A stretch of DNA of 48,915 bases from Chromera velia (Eukaryota; Sar; Chromeraceae). The notes under the pieces were generated by a model. That model was not told where the DNA came from. It saw only the letters and a list, made by a program, of their open reading frames with translations, and did no database searches. Shown one piece after another: positions 12,456 to 23,874 of the stretch. Where the stretch lies: contig JAHBMJ010000105.1 in NCBI GenBank assembly GCA_018398765.1, positions 7,501 through 56,415 of the forward strand. Reading direction: 5' to 3'. Position 1 is the stretch's first letter, and each line of letters opens with the position of its first letter. The translations under genes and the position numbers were made by a program.

Positions 12456-15400
12456 ATGACAGCAGAGGAGAGTCAACGCCTCATAGAGGAGGCATACGGG
12501 AGGAGGCGACAGACAGGGGGGGAGGGGAGGAATTTTAAAGAAGAATGGAGGGGGTGGAGGCAACAGTGGGAAGAAGCCATGAAGTATACCCAGACAGGGC
12601 ATTATGTGATGCTCCGAAGGGGACTGAGGAGAGAGATAACAAAAAAGCTGGCAGAATAGGGGTCTAAAATTGCTATCACAACACTCTATGAAGGAGCGTT
12701 GTCGGCTTTGCATCTATATAGCGCCTCGGGGGGGGGGTGTTGGCCTCCGGCCAACGGCTATATACAACGCTCCTGTAGAGGCGTAGCAGGTTGTAGGTGG
12801 GCGTTGGGAGAGCGCTTTCCACGGCAATGGACAAACGTTTAAAAGCTGTTTCATTCAGACATATATGCTGATAAGGACGTTCTTCTATCTTCTTTCACAA
12901 CAGATAAGAATGAATGAACCATATTTGATTTTTTAATTGATTTAACAACTAGATTTTGATATATTAAAGGGTGTAGGCTAATACATATTCGTGAGTTTAG
13001 CTCAATTTTTTGTTAATGAAGGATAATGAAGGGGTGTAGCCTGTCTAAGACCTTATACAACACAACACCCTAGGGGCGTTGTGCCTTGGGCAAAACGCCT
13101 TTATATACAACGCTCTTAAGGCGTAGCCTCTCGGCACGTCTCTGTATACTATGCCACCCCTCCCTCCCCGTATCTAGACCCCTATCTGGCGGAGTTAATT
13201 GTGGAAGTTTGGAGAGGGGAGTGGCCCAGCGAGGCCCCAATACTATTCCTTAACCTCCTGATGCGACGGGACCCCAGGCTAAAGGGAAACACGGCAGTGA
13301 GGCAAAAGTTGGAGGAAAAAATGAGGAAATAGGACAAAGGAGAAGGAGGGAGGAAACAGCTGATGAAAGAAGCAAAACTGTTGAGTAACAGGGTGAGGGA
13401 AACAAAGAGGAGAGGGCGCAAACGCGAGCAAGGAGAAGATGAAGAAGAGAGAAGGAAGATCAGACATTTTCAAGATCTGATGTAAAAAAGAGAGATTCGG
13501 CGTGCTCTGCGAGGGCTGACGGAGAGGGAGAAAGGAGGGGTGCTCGATGCAGGGGACACGTTCTAGATTGGGAATGGGCCCATATAGACAGCTACAGCCA
13601 CACTAGAGATGAAGCACCCAGACAGCTATAGCCCCCACACGGATAGACTCATCTTCCCCCCCGAAGGGGAAGCCCTCCCTCTGTTTGAACACATAGTGAT
13701 CACTCCCGACGGAATCGAGGAAATGGCTAGAAGACTGCAGGACAGCGCAGGCCCCTCCGGGTTTGATAGCGCTAATCTACAGTCTGCTCTTCTTCGGTAC
13801 GGCCCCTGGCCGCCAGTGACCAGCTGAGAGAGGAGGTGGCAAGGCTGATAGAGGATATGGCAAACGGAATATGGGGGTAGGAGAGAGTGCGAGCCCTCAT
13901 GGCATGTTGGCTGGTTGCCCTCGATAAGTGCCCAGGCGCCAGACCAGTAGGCATCGGAGAGTCCATGAGGCGACTGATGGCTAAAACCATCATGCATGAG
14001 ACTAAAGAGGAGCTTGCAGCTGCGTGTGGGGCAAAACAGCTAGCAGAGGGTCAGCAGGGCGCCATCGAGGCGGCAATCCATGCAGTGGGGGGGGTATGGG
14101 AGGAAATGGACAGGGCTGCAGGCTAGGCTGCAGGGGATGACCCATGCTTAGCGTTCGGCCCTAGTGTTCGGCCTACTAGAAGTAGACGCCTCCAACGGCT
14201 TTAAGGAGGCAGGGAGGATCGCAGGACTCTGGAATATCAGAGTCAAGTGGCCGCGAGCGGCACAGTTCATCTTCAATTATTACAGGGGAGATGCCAAAAT
14301 GTTCTTACGGGGGGGAAACAGGACGACAGTTCTCCAGAGTAAGGAAAGATGGACACAGGGAGACCCTCTAGCGATGGGGGGCTATGCGATCACTTAGCTG
14401 CCCCTTGTGTGGGCACTGTGAGATACCACTACACACGTCAGGGCGGGGAGAAGCGGAAGGGACGAACAGGGAGAAAGAGCAAGCAGTGAGAATGGGGAGT
14501 GAGGAGAGGGGGGACAGGAGGGGGATGAGCGCGGCGGGGAGGACGACCGGGAGGCGCCCAACTGAGAACTGTAGAGAGAAACAGACCCGTGGATCCCCCC
14601 TCCCAGACCTCTAGATGCCTCAGCCGAACCAGCAGCCCCCTCACAAAAAGTATGACGGCAGGTATGGTACGCAGACGATGTGTCCTGCCTCGGCAGGCTA
14701 GTGATGATCAGGGAATAGTACCGCATAGTGCTGCAGAGGGGTCCAACTACAGGCTACTTCCCTAAGCCTGATAAAACAATTCTCGCAGTCCCAGCACGGT
14801 TTGTGGAAGAAACCAAGAGGGTGTTTGCCGAGTTTTTACCCAAGGAAAAGAGGGGAAAAGGAATGACCATAGTGATAGGGTGTAGACTCCGAGGAGGATT
14901 TGTGGGAGATGAAGCGGAGAAAGAGAAATGGGTGGGAAAGAAGGTGGAAAAGTTTATGAAAAGAACGGAGAAAGTGGTTGAAACAGCTGTGCATGCGCTC
15001 TAGGAAGCGTACACGGTGTACGTTAAGTCATAACAGCAGGAGTGGGGGTTCTTGCAGAGGGTTACACAGGCAAGAGAGGAACAGTTTGATCCCCTCGAGG
15101 CAGCCATTCGAGATAGACTGCTCCCAGCCTTGCTATCCGGGAGGCCCCGCAACAGCCCCCCGCACCGCCGCAAAGCAATAGATGCGAGAGGTCAGTGCAC
15201 TGCCAGCGACTGCCAGTTAGACTGGGGGGGATGGGGATTGACAATCCCAAGATAGAAGGGGAGGAAGCGAGAGCGACGTCTCAAGCAGCAACTAAAGAGC
15301 TTACACAGGCCATTCGAGAAGGAAGAGAGGTAGAGGAGGAAAAAGAAAGAGAGGAAAGGAAGGAGGCTCACAAAGAGCACAGCCAGAGGAAGAGGGCGAA

Positions 15401-16250
15401 GGAGAAAGAGAGATAGGAAAGGGTGAAAGAAATGGAAGTTCTGGGGGTAACGGGAGAGCAGAAGAGAGCAGTCAGAGATGCAAAGGCAAAGCGACACTTG
15501 GGATGGCTCAGTATGGTCCCACAAGAAGCGGACGAAATGCTCATCAGCCTGGAAGAGTTTTGAGATGCCCTCACCCTGCGCTACCAATTTAAGGCGCAAG
15601 CAGATAAAAGGAATTGCGAGGGGTGTGGGGGCAGTTGAGGGCTGCAGCATGCCCTCAATTGCAAGAGAAGGGGACATGTCGGGAGGAGATACAACGAGGT
15701 AAACCAGGTGTGGTATGATCTGGCAGAGCTGGCGTTCGCGTCGGCAGTAGGAAGGGGGGAGCCAGTAGTGAGGGCAGAGGGAGAGGTACCGGATCGACCG
15801 GCCCTCTATGGGGACTTCTCAGTGCGGGGACTCTGGGCAAGGCAGAGGTAGGCAATCCTAGATACAAGGGTGGTTAACACCTAGGCTAGCACCCAGGCTG
15901 CCTCCTATGTACAGGGTGACTGGCAGAAAGTTCTTACCTAGTCAGCCACGGGGAAAAAGGAGCAGTATGCCGAGCCGTGCAGGGAAAAGGGATACGATTT
16001 CATGCCCCTCATCAGCAGTATAGATGGGGCCCTCAAAAAGGATGCCGAGATGTTCCTAAAGAAGGTAGCGCATCTTGTGAGTCTGAAGTGGGATAGGACA
16101 CACGAGCAGGTGTGCGCATATACATAAAGGCAAGAATGCAGGCAGTGCACCACAGAGCAGCCAGCGGGTGCCTGCGGAGCACCAGGAAAGAGGTGCGAAG
16201 AGTGAGCGTTGAGGGAGGGGCAGCGGCAGCGGTAGCACTCGGATAGAAGG
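12456..16250 (+). mobile_element. Decayed non-LTR-type retroelement: reverse transcriptase plus zinc knuckle and endonuclease-like domain
   Basis: Segments in order: a charged N-terminal part (12456-12655 continuing at 13186); the ITPDGIEEMARRLQ region near 13700; LDKCPGARPVGIGE near 13922; DASNGF near 14186; TQGDPLAM near 14353; the catalytic WYADD with YADD at 14668-14679; GYFPKPDKT near 14754; then an LGGMGIDNPK segment near 15227; a CEGCGG...HALNCKRRGH zinc knuckle near 15615-15675; and a GLWARQ...ILDTRVVN segment near 15830 that resembles a PD-(D/E)XK nuclease core. This order fits RT proteins with a C-terminal restriction-like endonuclease. The frame is broken by about a dozen TAG, three TAA and two TGA codons plus frameshifts near 13800, 14130 and 15200, and by a nested element at 12656-13185. 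Sequence from 10918 upstream is similarly purine-rich and may be its 5' part. Ends and target duplication not found. Confidence 0.75.
12656..13185. mobile_element. hAT-like non-autonomous element nested in the retroelement ORF
   Basis: Terminal inverted repeats ATAGGGGTCTA (12656-12666) and TAGACCCCTAT (13175-13185) are flanked by near-identical 8-bp direct repeats CTGGCAGA (12648-12655) and CTGGCGGA (13186-13193). An 8-bp target duplication is typical of hAT elements. The retroelement frame left of the insertion runs into a TAG formed by the element's own terminus; to the right, the frame resumes in phase at the second copy of the duplication. Inside, a TATATACAACGCTC..GGCGTAGC motif appears at about 12760 and 13103. 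There is no transposase, so it is a MITE-type element. Confidence 0.75.
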
Positions 16251-16259
16251 AGTGGCGAT

Positions 16260-16617
16260 CAGCTGCTCTTAACGGAAAAGGCAAGGCCATGGGAAGACAT
16301 GGAGAGCTTATAGGTGGTTGAGGTCGAGGGTTTAGAAGGTTTTGATGTAGGTTTTGATCATAACAGCCCGAAGGGGAAAAAACTTGACTAGATTGAAAGT
16401 CTAACTCTTATAAGTATAATATCGGATTTTATATACCGGTCTAGATACCGGTTCTTACATTCATACGTTTATGTATTCTATACATTTTTAGCTATATGTA
16501 TTTTCTCACTAGTTTTCTTATTATATCTTTAGAAAGATACTTATTAAAGCTAATACAACATAATACGAGTAGAGTTAATATGCTACCTGCTAGCAGCTGC
16601 TTAAACTCACTGCATGC
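16260..16617. other. AT-rich spacer
   Basis: No gene seen. It ends in CTGCATGC (16610-16617), the left copy of the target duplication of the next element. Confidence 0.5.
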
Positions 16618-17455
16618 CTAGGGGTAATTTTTTTTTAAAAAAAAAAAAGGTCTCAGGAACAATTTTTTTTTTTTTTTGCTTTTCGATCATGATGACCTCA
16701 ACCAAGACGTAACAACCATATGCAACACCTTGCAACTTAGCTTACAACACTAAAGCAACACTTGTATAACAGTGCAACACCATTCATTTATTATCATAAT
16801 AAAGAAACAATAGTATAATAACCTAAATAACAACACCTAAACAGCACTTGTTGATTCGTGCTGTTAAGGTCTAGTAGAAGAGGTTGGCGCTGGTAAGTGC
16901 TTGCAGAGGTTCAAGGGTCTTCAGGGCTTGATGTCGCTGGAGTAGTTCAGGTCGATCCCTAGTGACAGACTCGATCAGTGTCAGGAGCATGAAGCTTTTT
17001 TGTGATTCGGTGATCGATCTGATTTCATTGTAGTCTTCCAGAAAGTCTTTCGGAAGTCTTTCATATGATTTCGATCGAAGTGTGATATGCCAACATCTGT
17101 ATATGATAAACGTCCTACATCTCCTTTCTTTGATACTTAAAAGGGATATAGTGAGGATTAAACCCATGACCTTCTGCTTGTTAGTGCTGTATGCAGCATG
17201 CTAACCACTAAGTCATGAAAGCAAGCGGCGTATATGATCTTCTTTTGCTTAGTGCTCAGGCTACTTTAAACTAAAACTAATTCATTTAATTTCTATCTTC
17301 TTTCTAGCTATGCCGAGCTATGCTTAAATAGCACATAGCAGTGCAACACATGAACAACACTTAAACAACATATTTTTCAGCTTGACACCAGAAAAAAAAA
17401 AAGAAAAAGATGAAAATGACCAACTTTTTTTTTTTTTTTTGAAAATTACCCCTAG
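16618..17455. mobile_element. hAT-like non-autonomous element, 838 bp
   Basis: Terminal inverted repeats CTAGGGGTAATTTT (16618-16631) and AAAATTACCCCTAG (17442-17455) are perfect over 14 bp and flanked by an exact 8-bp direct repeat CTGCATGC (16610-16617 and 17456-17463). Long T/A tracts lie just inside both ends. The termini share TAGGGGT with the element at 12656-13185, so the two may use the same transposase. No transposase is encoded; a 98-codon minus-strand frame at 16871-17167 has no recognised motif and overlaps the tRNA-like part. Confidence 0.8.
17151..17221 (-). ncRNA. tRNA-like (SINE-like) sequence with A and B boxes inside the hAT-like element
   Basis: Read on the minus strand, TGACTTAGTGG (17205-17215) fits a Pol III A box and GGGTTTAATCC (17155-17165) fits a B box, at tRNA-like spacing of about 40 bases, with the AACAAGCAGAAGG stretch typical of tRNA anticodon and variable arms between them. 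I cannot fold a proper acceptor stem or a 7-base anticodon loop, so this is a tRNA-derived relic or SINE head and not a functional tRNA. Confidence 0.4.
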
Positions 17456-17463
17456 CTGCATGC

Positions 17464-18347
17464 GCATAACAGTGTACCACCATAACTATATTGACTATGT
17501 ATGGCATTTGAAATTAATTGAATGCGAAAATGGATCATGAAGGAACTGTCAGGCAGGCTTCACAAGTCTACGGCATTCCGAGGCCCCACTGCATGACCTC
17601 CGGGTCACCTGTCCCCGCTGGCTGGGACTTTTGGCTTGGCCGTACGCCCATTCGCATGCACAAACTCTCACACACGCGCATCCCATCCCAGGAACGAATG
17701 CAGGCCCAAAAAGCCGACCGAGCCCCCGCCTACCAGACCCTGAAATGCTGTCATGGCACAAATACACCTCCCCCCCCCAATCCCTGTAAATTTCCCACCC
17801 CGCCCGCTGCACAAGGGGAGCGACACTCGTTTGATCGTCCTGATCAAGCCCATCCGCAAAAGACATTCAGTCTAACAAAAAGACCAGCACACCTTACAGA
17901 CGGAGGGAACGCTGTGAGGCACTCCCGTTCTTCTGTGTGAAACACACGCCGGCTAGGACGCCACAAAGACTTCTTTCCCCCTCCATCTCTCTCCCCGTGA
18001 GGAACAGTCTGCTTGAAAACGCCGATAGAGAAAGGGAGAAGTGAGCACTTGATCTCGATCCCTCTCCTTCTTCAGTAGGGCGCCCCTCTTCCCCGACCCC
18101 TGCAGAGAGATGGAAAAGAAAAGAAAATAAGACAAGCGAAGGGGAGAGATGATGTGGGCTGTGTTTTTGTTTTGGTTGGCCTTTTCTTCCATTTGTCTGC
18201 AGATGCCTGAAAAAAACGGAAGATGTCCGGCCCTTCCCATTCGCCTGCAGGCAGCCAGGTCGGCAGGAATTTTGCCATTCAGAGAGGAAAGGGTAAAACA
18301 AAGTGTGCTGCCTAACTGACTGAGTTCCATCTGCCGCCTGCCTGCGA
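17464..18347. other. No convincing gene; probably 3' flank of the PABPN1-like gene
   Basis: Open frames on both strands (for example 17518-17940 plus) have no family motif. If the PABPN1-like gene has a last exon after the donor at 18414, it would lie here; possible acceptors exist near 18180-18250 but none restores a recognisable tail. Confidence 0.35.
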
Positions 18348-19364
18348 TCATCTGACTGGAATAGACTGACTGACTGACTGACTGTGTGACTGACTGACCG
18401 ACTGACTGACTGACCTTCCACGAGGAAAGTAGGGCCTTCCAAAGGCGCCCCCAAACCCCCCTCTGCCTCCCATCATGGGCATCGGCATCATATAGGGCAT
18501 CATCATCGGGAACCCCCCTCCCCTGAAGCCCCCCCTCCCTCTTCCCCTTCCGCGTCCCCGTCCCCTATTATACCCATGGATGTTAGTGCGCTTTCTGACG
18601 ACCTTGATCTGCCGTCCCCTCAAAGTCGTGTTGTCCAACAGCACGGCGTTGTCCACAGCTGAGGAATCTTGGAACTCGATGTAGGCAAATCTGCAGGCAG
18701 GCAGGCATTCGTCGGAAGGGGGAGGAGGACATGCAGAGGGATGAGTGAAAGAAGAAAGACAAGGTGTCGGATGGAAGGCGCGCAGTCAGTCAAATGACTT
18801 CAAGCACCCGAGGAGTCAACAGAGGAAATGACAAAGAAAATCAGAAGAAAGAGATCTTCTCTCGACTTTCAAGCGGAGTGGACGAAAGGAAGAAAGCGAC
18901 CATCCCGCTGTACGCAAGAGTGCTTTCTGGGCCCAGAAAAGTACCGACACTACACGGCGTTTTCAGTATCGGGGGCTGGAGGGCCAACTGTCGGCTTTGC
19001 CTGTCTTTTCTTTCTTCCCCATTTGGAAGGGAAGGAGCGGAAAATAGAGCAAGACCGACACACAGCTGTAATAGCAAAGAAGGGCGGCATGCTGTGCATG
19101 TGGATGGACTGACACAGTGGAAGTGCTGTCTCTCCATGCAGACCACACGGAGGTTTTTTTTCGCTAGTCAAAACTATACGACCGAATGCGAACACAGAAG
19201 CAAAGACTGACACCACTACGCACACAGAGGCACAAAAACAACACACAGAAAGACTCCATGTCTCATTCTTTTCCCTCCTTCATGGGCGTAGCAGACAAAG
19301 AAGAAGGGAGGATCCAAACACACACAGACGCACACACACCCACACGCCCACACGCACACACGCA

Positions 19365-19396
<32 letters not shown>

Positions 19397-19398
19397 CG

Positions 19399-19450
<52 letters not shown>

Positions 19451-20072
19451 GAGAGAAAGAGAGAGAGTAGTAACTTGAGTTCTTCGACCTGAAAGACTGA
19501 CTCACCCTTTTGGCATTCCTGTGTACTTGTCAACTATGATTGTGATCCGATTGATTGCCCCACAGGTTTTGAAGTGCTCCTGCACCTCTTCTGGAGTTGC
19601 TTCATAGTCAACCTGCGATGGAGACGTGCAAACAATGAGAACACAAAAGAGAAACCAGAAATTCGTAGGTCGACGACAATTTACAAAACGCAAGGAATCC
19701 GATCGATCGAGGGAATCGGGTGGAAGTCGACAGAAAGGTACAGAGACTGCCGAAGCGGAAAAACAATAAGGCGGACTCACTCACATTTCCAACAAATACT
19801 GAGTTTTTGTCTGCTTCATCCTGGGCTGCCTGGTCCCCCTCCTGCCCTGCCGCTCCGGCCGTTCCGTTTTCTCCCAAGTGATGCGACGCGGCTGCGTGGA
19901 CCTCGTGGGCCTTCTCTGCCTCCTCTTGGGCCAGTTGCTGGTCTGTGGCAGTCTGCTCTTCTCCCTCTGCCCCGTGTCCGTACCCTTCATAATGTTCTTC
20001 TGCGCCGGTTGCGTATGCAACTGCAGCCTCTGCTTGTGCGTCCTGCTGCTGCTGCTGCGGTTGTGATGACAT
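18348..20072 (-). CDS. PABPN1: Nuclear poly(A)-binding protein, PABPN1/PABP2 type (single RRM)
   Basis: Binds growing poly(A) tails in the nucleus and controls tail length. Exon 1 is 20072-19785 (96 codons): a Gln/Ala-rich acidic start and the first RRM strand, NSVFVGN. Exon 2 is 19612-19506: [14 protein letters not shown], then [20 protein letters not shown], the typical PABPN1 wording. Exon 3 begins at 18690: [10 protein letters not shown] (RNP1), [16 protein letters not shown], then a GRGRGRGRG tract and Met/Pro/Gly-rich tail as in PABPN1. Phases agree across both introns (0 and 2). Exon 3 either splices at 18414 (GTCAGT, within GTCA repeats) to an exon I could not identify, or reads through as Ser-Val-Ser-Gln repeats to TGA at 18348. 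The gene is head-to-head with RPB12. Confidence 0.87.
18361..18414 (-). repeat. (GTCA)n array at the PABPN1-like exon 3 donor
   Basis: On the minus strand the array starts exactly at the candidate splice donor: AG|GTCAGTCAGTCAGTCGG and on for about 50 bp with one GTGT-type interruption. If not spliced it codes for Ser-Val-Ser-Gln repeats. Confidence 0.75.
19320..19467. repeat. (CA)n and (GA)n microsatellite in the PABPN1-like intron 2
   Basis: CACACA-rich stretch at 19320-19365 followed by GAGA repeats to 19467, wholly inside the intron between 18690 and 19506. Apparent ORFs over it are Arg/Glu or Ser/Leu strings. Confidence 0.85.
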
Positions 20073-20300
20073 TTCGAAGAGAAGAAAAGAAAATGCAAAA
20101 GAGTCTTCTTTCGGCTTAGCCGAGCGGCTTAATCAAGCGATGAAGTCCTCTTTGAAAGAGGGGGGCAGAAGGAAAGCGAAAGACCTGCTTGTCTGCGTCC
20201 TCTGCCTGTCACAAAAACGACCGAAAGAAACGAATTCAGTTTTTTCGTCCAGGCATCCCAGACGGACTGCAAGACTTCTCACGCGTGTGTGCTGAGTTCG

Positions 20301-20633
20301 TCAACTATGTATATACTTCCTGCGCGAAGGCTTATGATGTACAGCTGCCGTTTCATGTCCGGGCAGTGACTTGAACGTTTCTGTTGTGATCTTGCAGTCA
20401 CAAATCAAATTCGTGATTTCTGCGTAGATGGAGACGGCAAAATTAAGTTGGGGCATGCCGTGGCCATCCAATCTTTGCCGTGGCCGCGCGATCCGGCCCT
20501 CGACGCCGACACTTTTTTCGATCAACTCGAAAATGTGGTCCACAAACGCCTGCCACGTCCTAGCTTGTGCTTGTTCATTGTGAGTGCATGGACCAAAAGC
20601 AGACGTTCCCAGAGCTGGTAACCTCAAACCCAC
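20301..20633 (-). CDS. Possible coding exon, unrecognised
   Basis: A 110-codon minus-strand frame between the two divergent genes. The middle part (AFVDHIFELIEKSVGVEG, then MPQLNFAVSIYAEITNLI) looks like ordinary globular helical protein and not like low-complexity noise, but no family is recognised and no neighbour exon could be assigned. It may be an upstream exon of another gene or a chance frame. Confidence 0.2.
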   Translation of the reverse strand: MGLRLPALGTSAFGPCTHNEQAQARTWQAFVDHIFELIEKSVGVEGRIARPRQRLDGHGMPQLNFAVSIYAEITNLICDCKITTETFKSLPGHETAAVHHKPSRRKYIHS

Positions 20634-20871
20634 GCGTGCTGAACATAGGAGCCCCCCTCAGTCGACACCACCAGCGACGCTTCTGAGAGACGGCAACTTC
20701 TTTCCGGAGGTGAAGCCTTGACAGAGATCGAGGGTCCCAGTTAAGGCACCCTTCACGCATAGAGCATCCCAAAGACACATCCCCTTTCTTAAAGACTGTC
20801 GCACTCAGGGGGAAGGGACAGACGCGCTTCCTTGAAATCTTAGCCTGGCGAGTTCTCTTGACTTTGGAGTG

Positions 20872-21132
20872 ATGACAGACGTCGAGCCTGCCCAAGTGGC
20901 AGTCGTGTATTTGTGCGGCCGTCAGTTTACTTTTTCTGTTCTTTCTTTTTTTCAATGCTGTGTGTGTGTGCGCGTCGTTCGGACTCTTTGTGCGTTGACT
21001 GACTTCCGCATGTTTGCAGAGTGCGGGAATGACGTCAGGCTGAAGCCCCAAGATGCGATCCGCTGTCGTCGCTGTGGCTGTCGAATTCTCTACAAGAAGC
21101 GGACAAAGAAACGTTCGTTAGTCAGTGCATGA
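20872..21132 (+). CDS. RPB12: RNA polymerase I/II/III shared subunit RPABC4 (RPB12)
   Basis: A small zinc-ribbon subunit common to the three nuclear RNA polymerases. Exon 1 is 20872-20920, exon 2 is 21020-21132, joined in phase 1 by a 99-bp intron (GTCAGT...TTTGCAG), giving 53 residues against 58 in human. The product reads VVYLCGQCGND, then [25 protein letters not shown] and a short tail: the four zinc Cys (two CxxC pairs), the DAIRCRRCG and the YKKRTK signature are all present. The junction codon becomes CAG (Gln), where human has Glu. Confidence 0.92.
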   Translation: MTDVEPAQVAVVYLCGRQFTFSVLSFFQCCVCVRVVRTLCALTDFRMFAECGNDVRLKPQDAIRCRRCGCRILYKKRTKKRSLVSA

Positions 21133-21854
21133 CTTTGAAAAAATGAAGGAACAGATAGGCTGTCGGCGTATCTGAGAGATAAATTGCGCCACGCAGATTT
21201 AGTGCTTTTCATTGTTCTGCCTGATCCAATACGCACCCAAGACTCCCTCAGTGGGAAACCCCTGCGTGTCTTTCACCCCTGCCGGCTCCCTGCTTGCTTG
21301 TTTGCCTGTCAATCTGTCTATCTGCCTGCCTGCCTGTAGGAAAGAATATATAGGCTGTCTGTAAGGAAGAAGTTGGCGCAGGAAAAGCAATCCCCTTGCA
21401 GAGAAACAAACAAACGCGCTCAAGTAAAAGTGCAGTGGATGCGAGTCAATGTCGCTTTGTTTGACGGAATATGTAAACCTTCCTGTCTGTGTCTCTGTTT
21501 GAGGTGTGCCTGCGTGTGTCCACCCCCCCCGCCCTATCTCCCTATCATCCACCCCTCCCTCGTGTGTGTCTCTGTGTCAGTGTGTGTGAGCCTGCATCTC
21601 TCTTGCTCTTTCCCTCTCTGTGTGTGTGTGTGTCTCTCTCTCTTGTTTGTTTGTAAAGAAAAAAGAAGAATCTCTTGTGGCTGTGAACCTGCTCCGTTTG
21701 TCTATACCGTCACCCCTTTCACCGCTGCCCTTCCCAACTTTTCCTTTTCTTTCTGTCTCTCTCTCCTTCTTTCCGTTATGCAGCTTTGATTTTGAAGGGT
21801 AGATCTTTCTTCACCTGTGCGTTTGATGTTTGCGTGTCTGAGGCTGTGAATTTC
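21133..21854. other. Intergenic with pyrimidine-rich and GT-rich sequence
   Basis: No gene recognised. Reading frames here are dominated by Ser/Cys/Val from simple repeats. Confidence 0.5.
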
Positions 21855-22054
21855 TCTCTCTCTCTCGTTCTCTCTAACTCTCTCTCCCTCTCTCTTTCTC
21901 TCTCTCTCCCCCTCTCTCTCTCTCTCTCTCCCTCTCGTTCTCTGTCTCTAACTCTCTCTGTCTCTAACTCTCTGTGTCTCTGTCTCTCTCTCTAACTCTC
22001 TCTGTCTCTGTCTCTATCTCTGTCTCTGTCTCTGTTTCTGTCTCTCTGTCTCTG

Positions 22055-22132
<78 letters not shown>
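21855..22132 (+). repeat. (CT)n / (TCTG)n / (GT)n composite microsatellite
   Basis: Nearly 280 bp of CT repeats with CTAACT and CTCTGTCT variants, ending in a (GT)15-type run at about 22101-22130. Confidence 0.9.
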
Positions 22133-22439
22133 TCCCCCGATCCCTATCTCTATGCGTCTTCCTCTGCCTCTCCTCGCCCCCCCCTCTGCGTATGTCCATG
22201 ACCCTGTTTGTGTCTTGATACTTGAGCATATTCACTGCCACGCAGTCTTGCGTAGTTCTCTAATTCTGCCTTCATTCTGTGCGTCTCTCTTCTGTTCTCC
22301 GATCTTGCAGCCATGCAGTACGAGGCGAGATAGCTATGCAGATTCAATCTGCGACTTCGACCGGTCCAGGGACTTTTCTGTGGGCACCTACACTCATTTG
22401 TACGCGCAGCATGATCGATGCACAGTGATTTCATTGAAG

Positions 22440-23466
22440 GAGTGAGTTCTAGAGTGAATTAGTCGATCGGCCGTGAAGTGTTCTAGAAGCCTGAATGACA
22501 ACATACAGTATACTTGAATGCGCGTTTTTTTATTAGTTGCTATACTATTCACTTGAGAGACCAATAAATGTTTTTTACTAGGTTTTTTACTATAGGTTTT
22601 TAAAAGAAAACACAGTTTTATAAAAACTGTCAGTGTTGAATATCACTGTTCATATTATACAATAATATACAATTTCGATCACAGTTATTGCCGGTGTCAA
22701 CGGTGTTGTATTAAACTAATGTTGTAACAATGTTGTTTGAGTAATACACTGATGAAACACTATAGATTTTAAGTACTATACGTACCTCCTAGTGATAAGT
22801 GAGTGATAAGTGATAATTTTATTAATGTTATAAGTAATTTATTTACTAGTTTGGTTATTGGTTAGACTGGCTCAGACTAAGCTAGTAATTAAATATGGTT
22901 ATTTGTCTAATTAATAAATTTAATACTAGATCAACCCAGCTTTGCATCGATTCTTGTCAGTCCCTGGGGAGACGGCCTGAGAGCAACCACGAGAGACAGT
23001 TTGCCCCCTTACTTGTGGAACAACCAGTTTAGCTCGACAATTGGCATCGAAGATCCGTCGTTCGATAGCCGACGATAGGGAAGCAGGTCTCACTTCCATA
23101 CAATGCCGTTCTGAAACCTTTTGGCCAGGAAGAAGACAGCGCTTACATTTGAGGAAGAAGATGGAGAAAGATGGAGAAGGAGACGGGAAATAGTTTTGGC
23201 AGTTCTGCGAACCCGCCCGGGGAACAGACGCCAGTTCTTAAGGGTTCCTCACCAACCTGCGGTTGGACAGCACAAGCAGTCGGCGCGCACACCTGCCAAT
23301 TGCGAAAAACTGGTGACGGGGTCAGACGGATGAGGTTTTCTCCCTTTTTAGGAAGTGGATCGCTGGATGGGGATCAAGCCAAGCCAGGCTACCACGCTTT
23401 TGCCCGTCTCCTCAGCCGTCTCCATCCTAGTCTCCATCATTCTACCACCGTCTACCTTAGAACAGG
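22440..23466. other. AT-rich spacer, no gene recognised
   Basis: AT-rich to about 22960 with repeated GTGATAAGTGATAA words, then mixed sequence. The frames at 23121-23333 and 23171-23491 overlap each other and show no family motif. Confidence 0.45.
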
Positions 23467-23471
23467 CAAGG

Positions 23472-23874
23472 TGGCGAAGTACAAGATTTAGCTATGTGCA
23501 GCGTTGGGTGATGAGAGTTCTCAAATCAGCCCCTGCTGTCGGTTTGTTCTACTTCTCGTACATCGCCTCCTTTCCTACTAGTCAGAAGGAGTACCAAACG
23601 ACGGTCTGTCCACTTTCTGCTCCATCTACGTCCAGAAAAGACATCTGCCGGTCGATCGATCTGTACCGTTAAACGATACATACATACCGATGATGCAACT
23701 GATTCTCTCTATCGGTGAAATAGAACAATTAACTCAGCCGTATCGATAAATCGACGCGTGCGCTCACACTTGCGCGCGCTGCCTTTGCGAGCCACCCCAA
23801 TTTCTTCAACTTTTTGCGCTCCGGCCAAGCTGTCTCTTCGGCGGTCTCACAGACAAGCCCTTAGGACTTCATCA
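23472..23874. repeat. Left LTR
   Basis: 403 bp, TG...CA. By manual alignment it aligns to the right LTR without any indel and with 15 differences (96.3% identity). All 15 are A/G or C/T. Confidence 0.8.

Noticed and set aside
20114-20125. TAGCCGAGCGG, an A-box-like word suggesting a tRNA gene
   Set aside because: No B box or T-arm follows at tRNA spacing and no acceptor stem can be formed.
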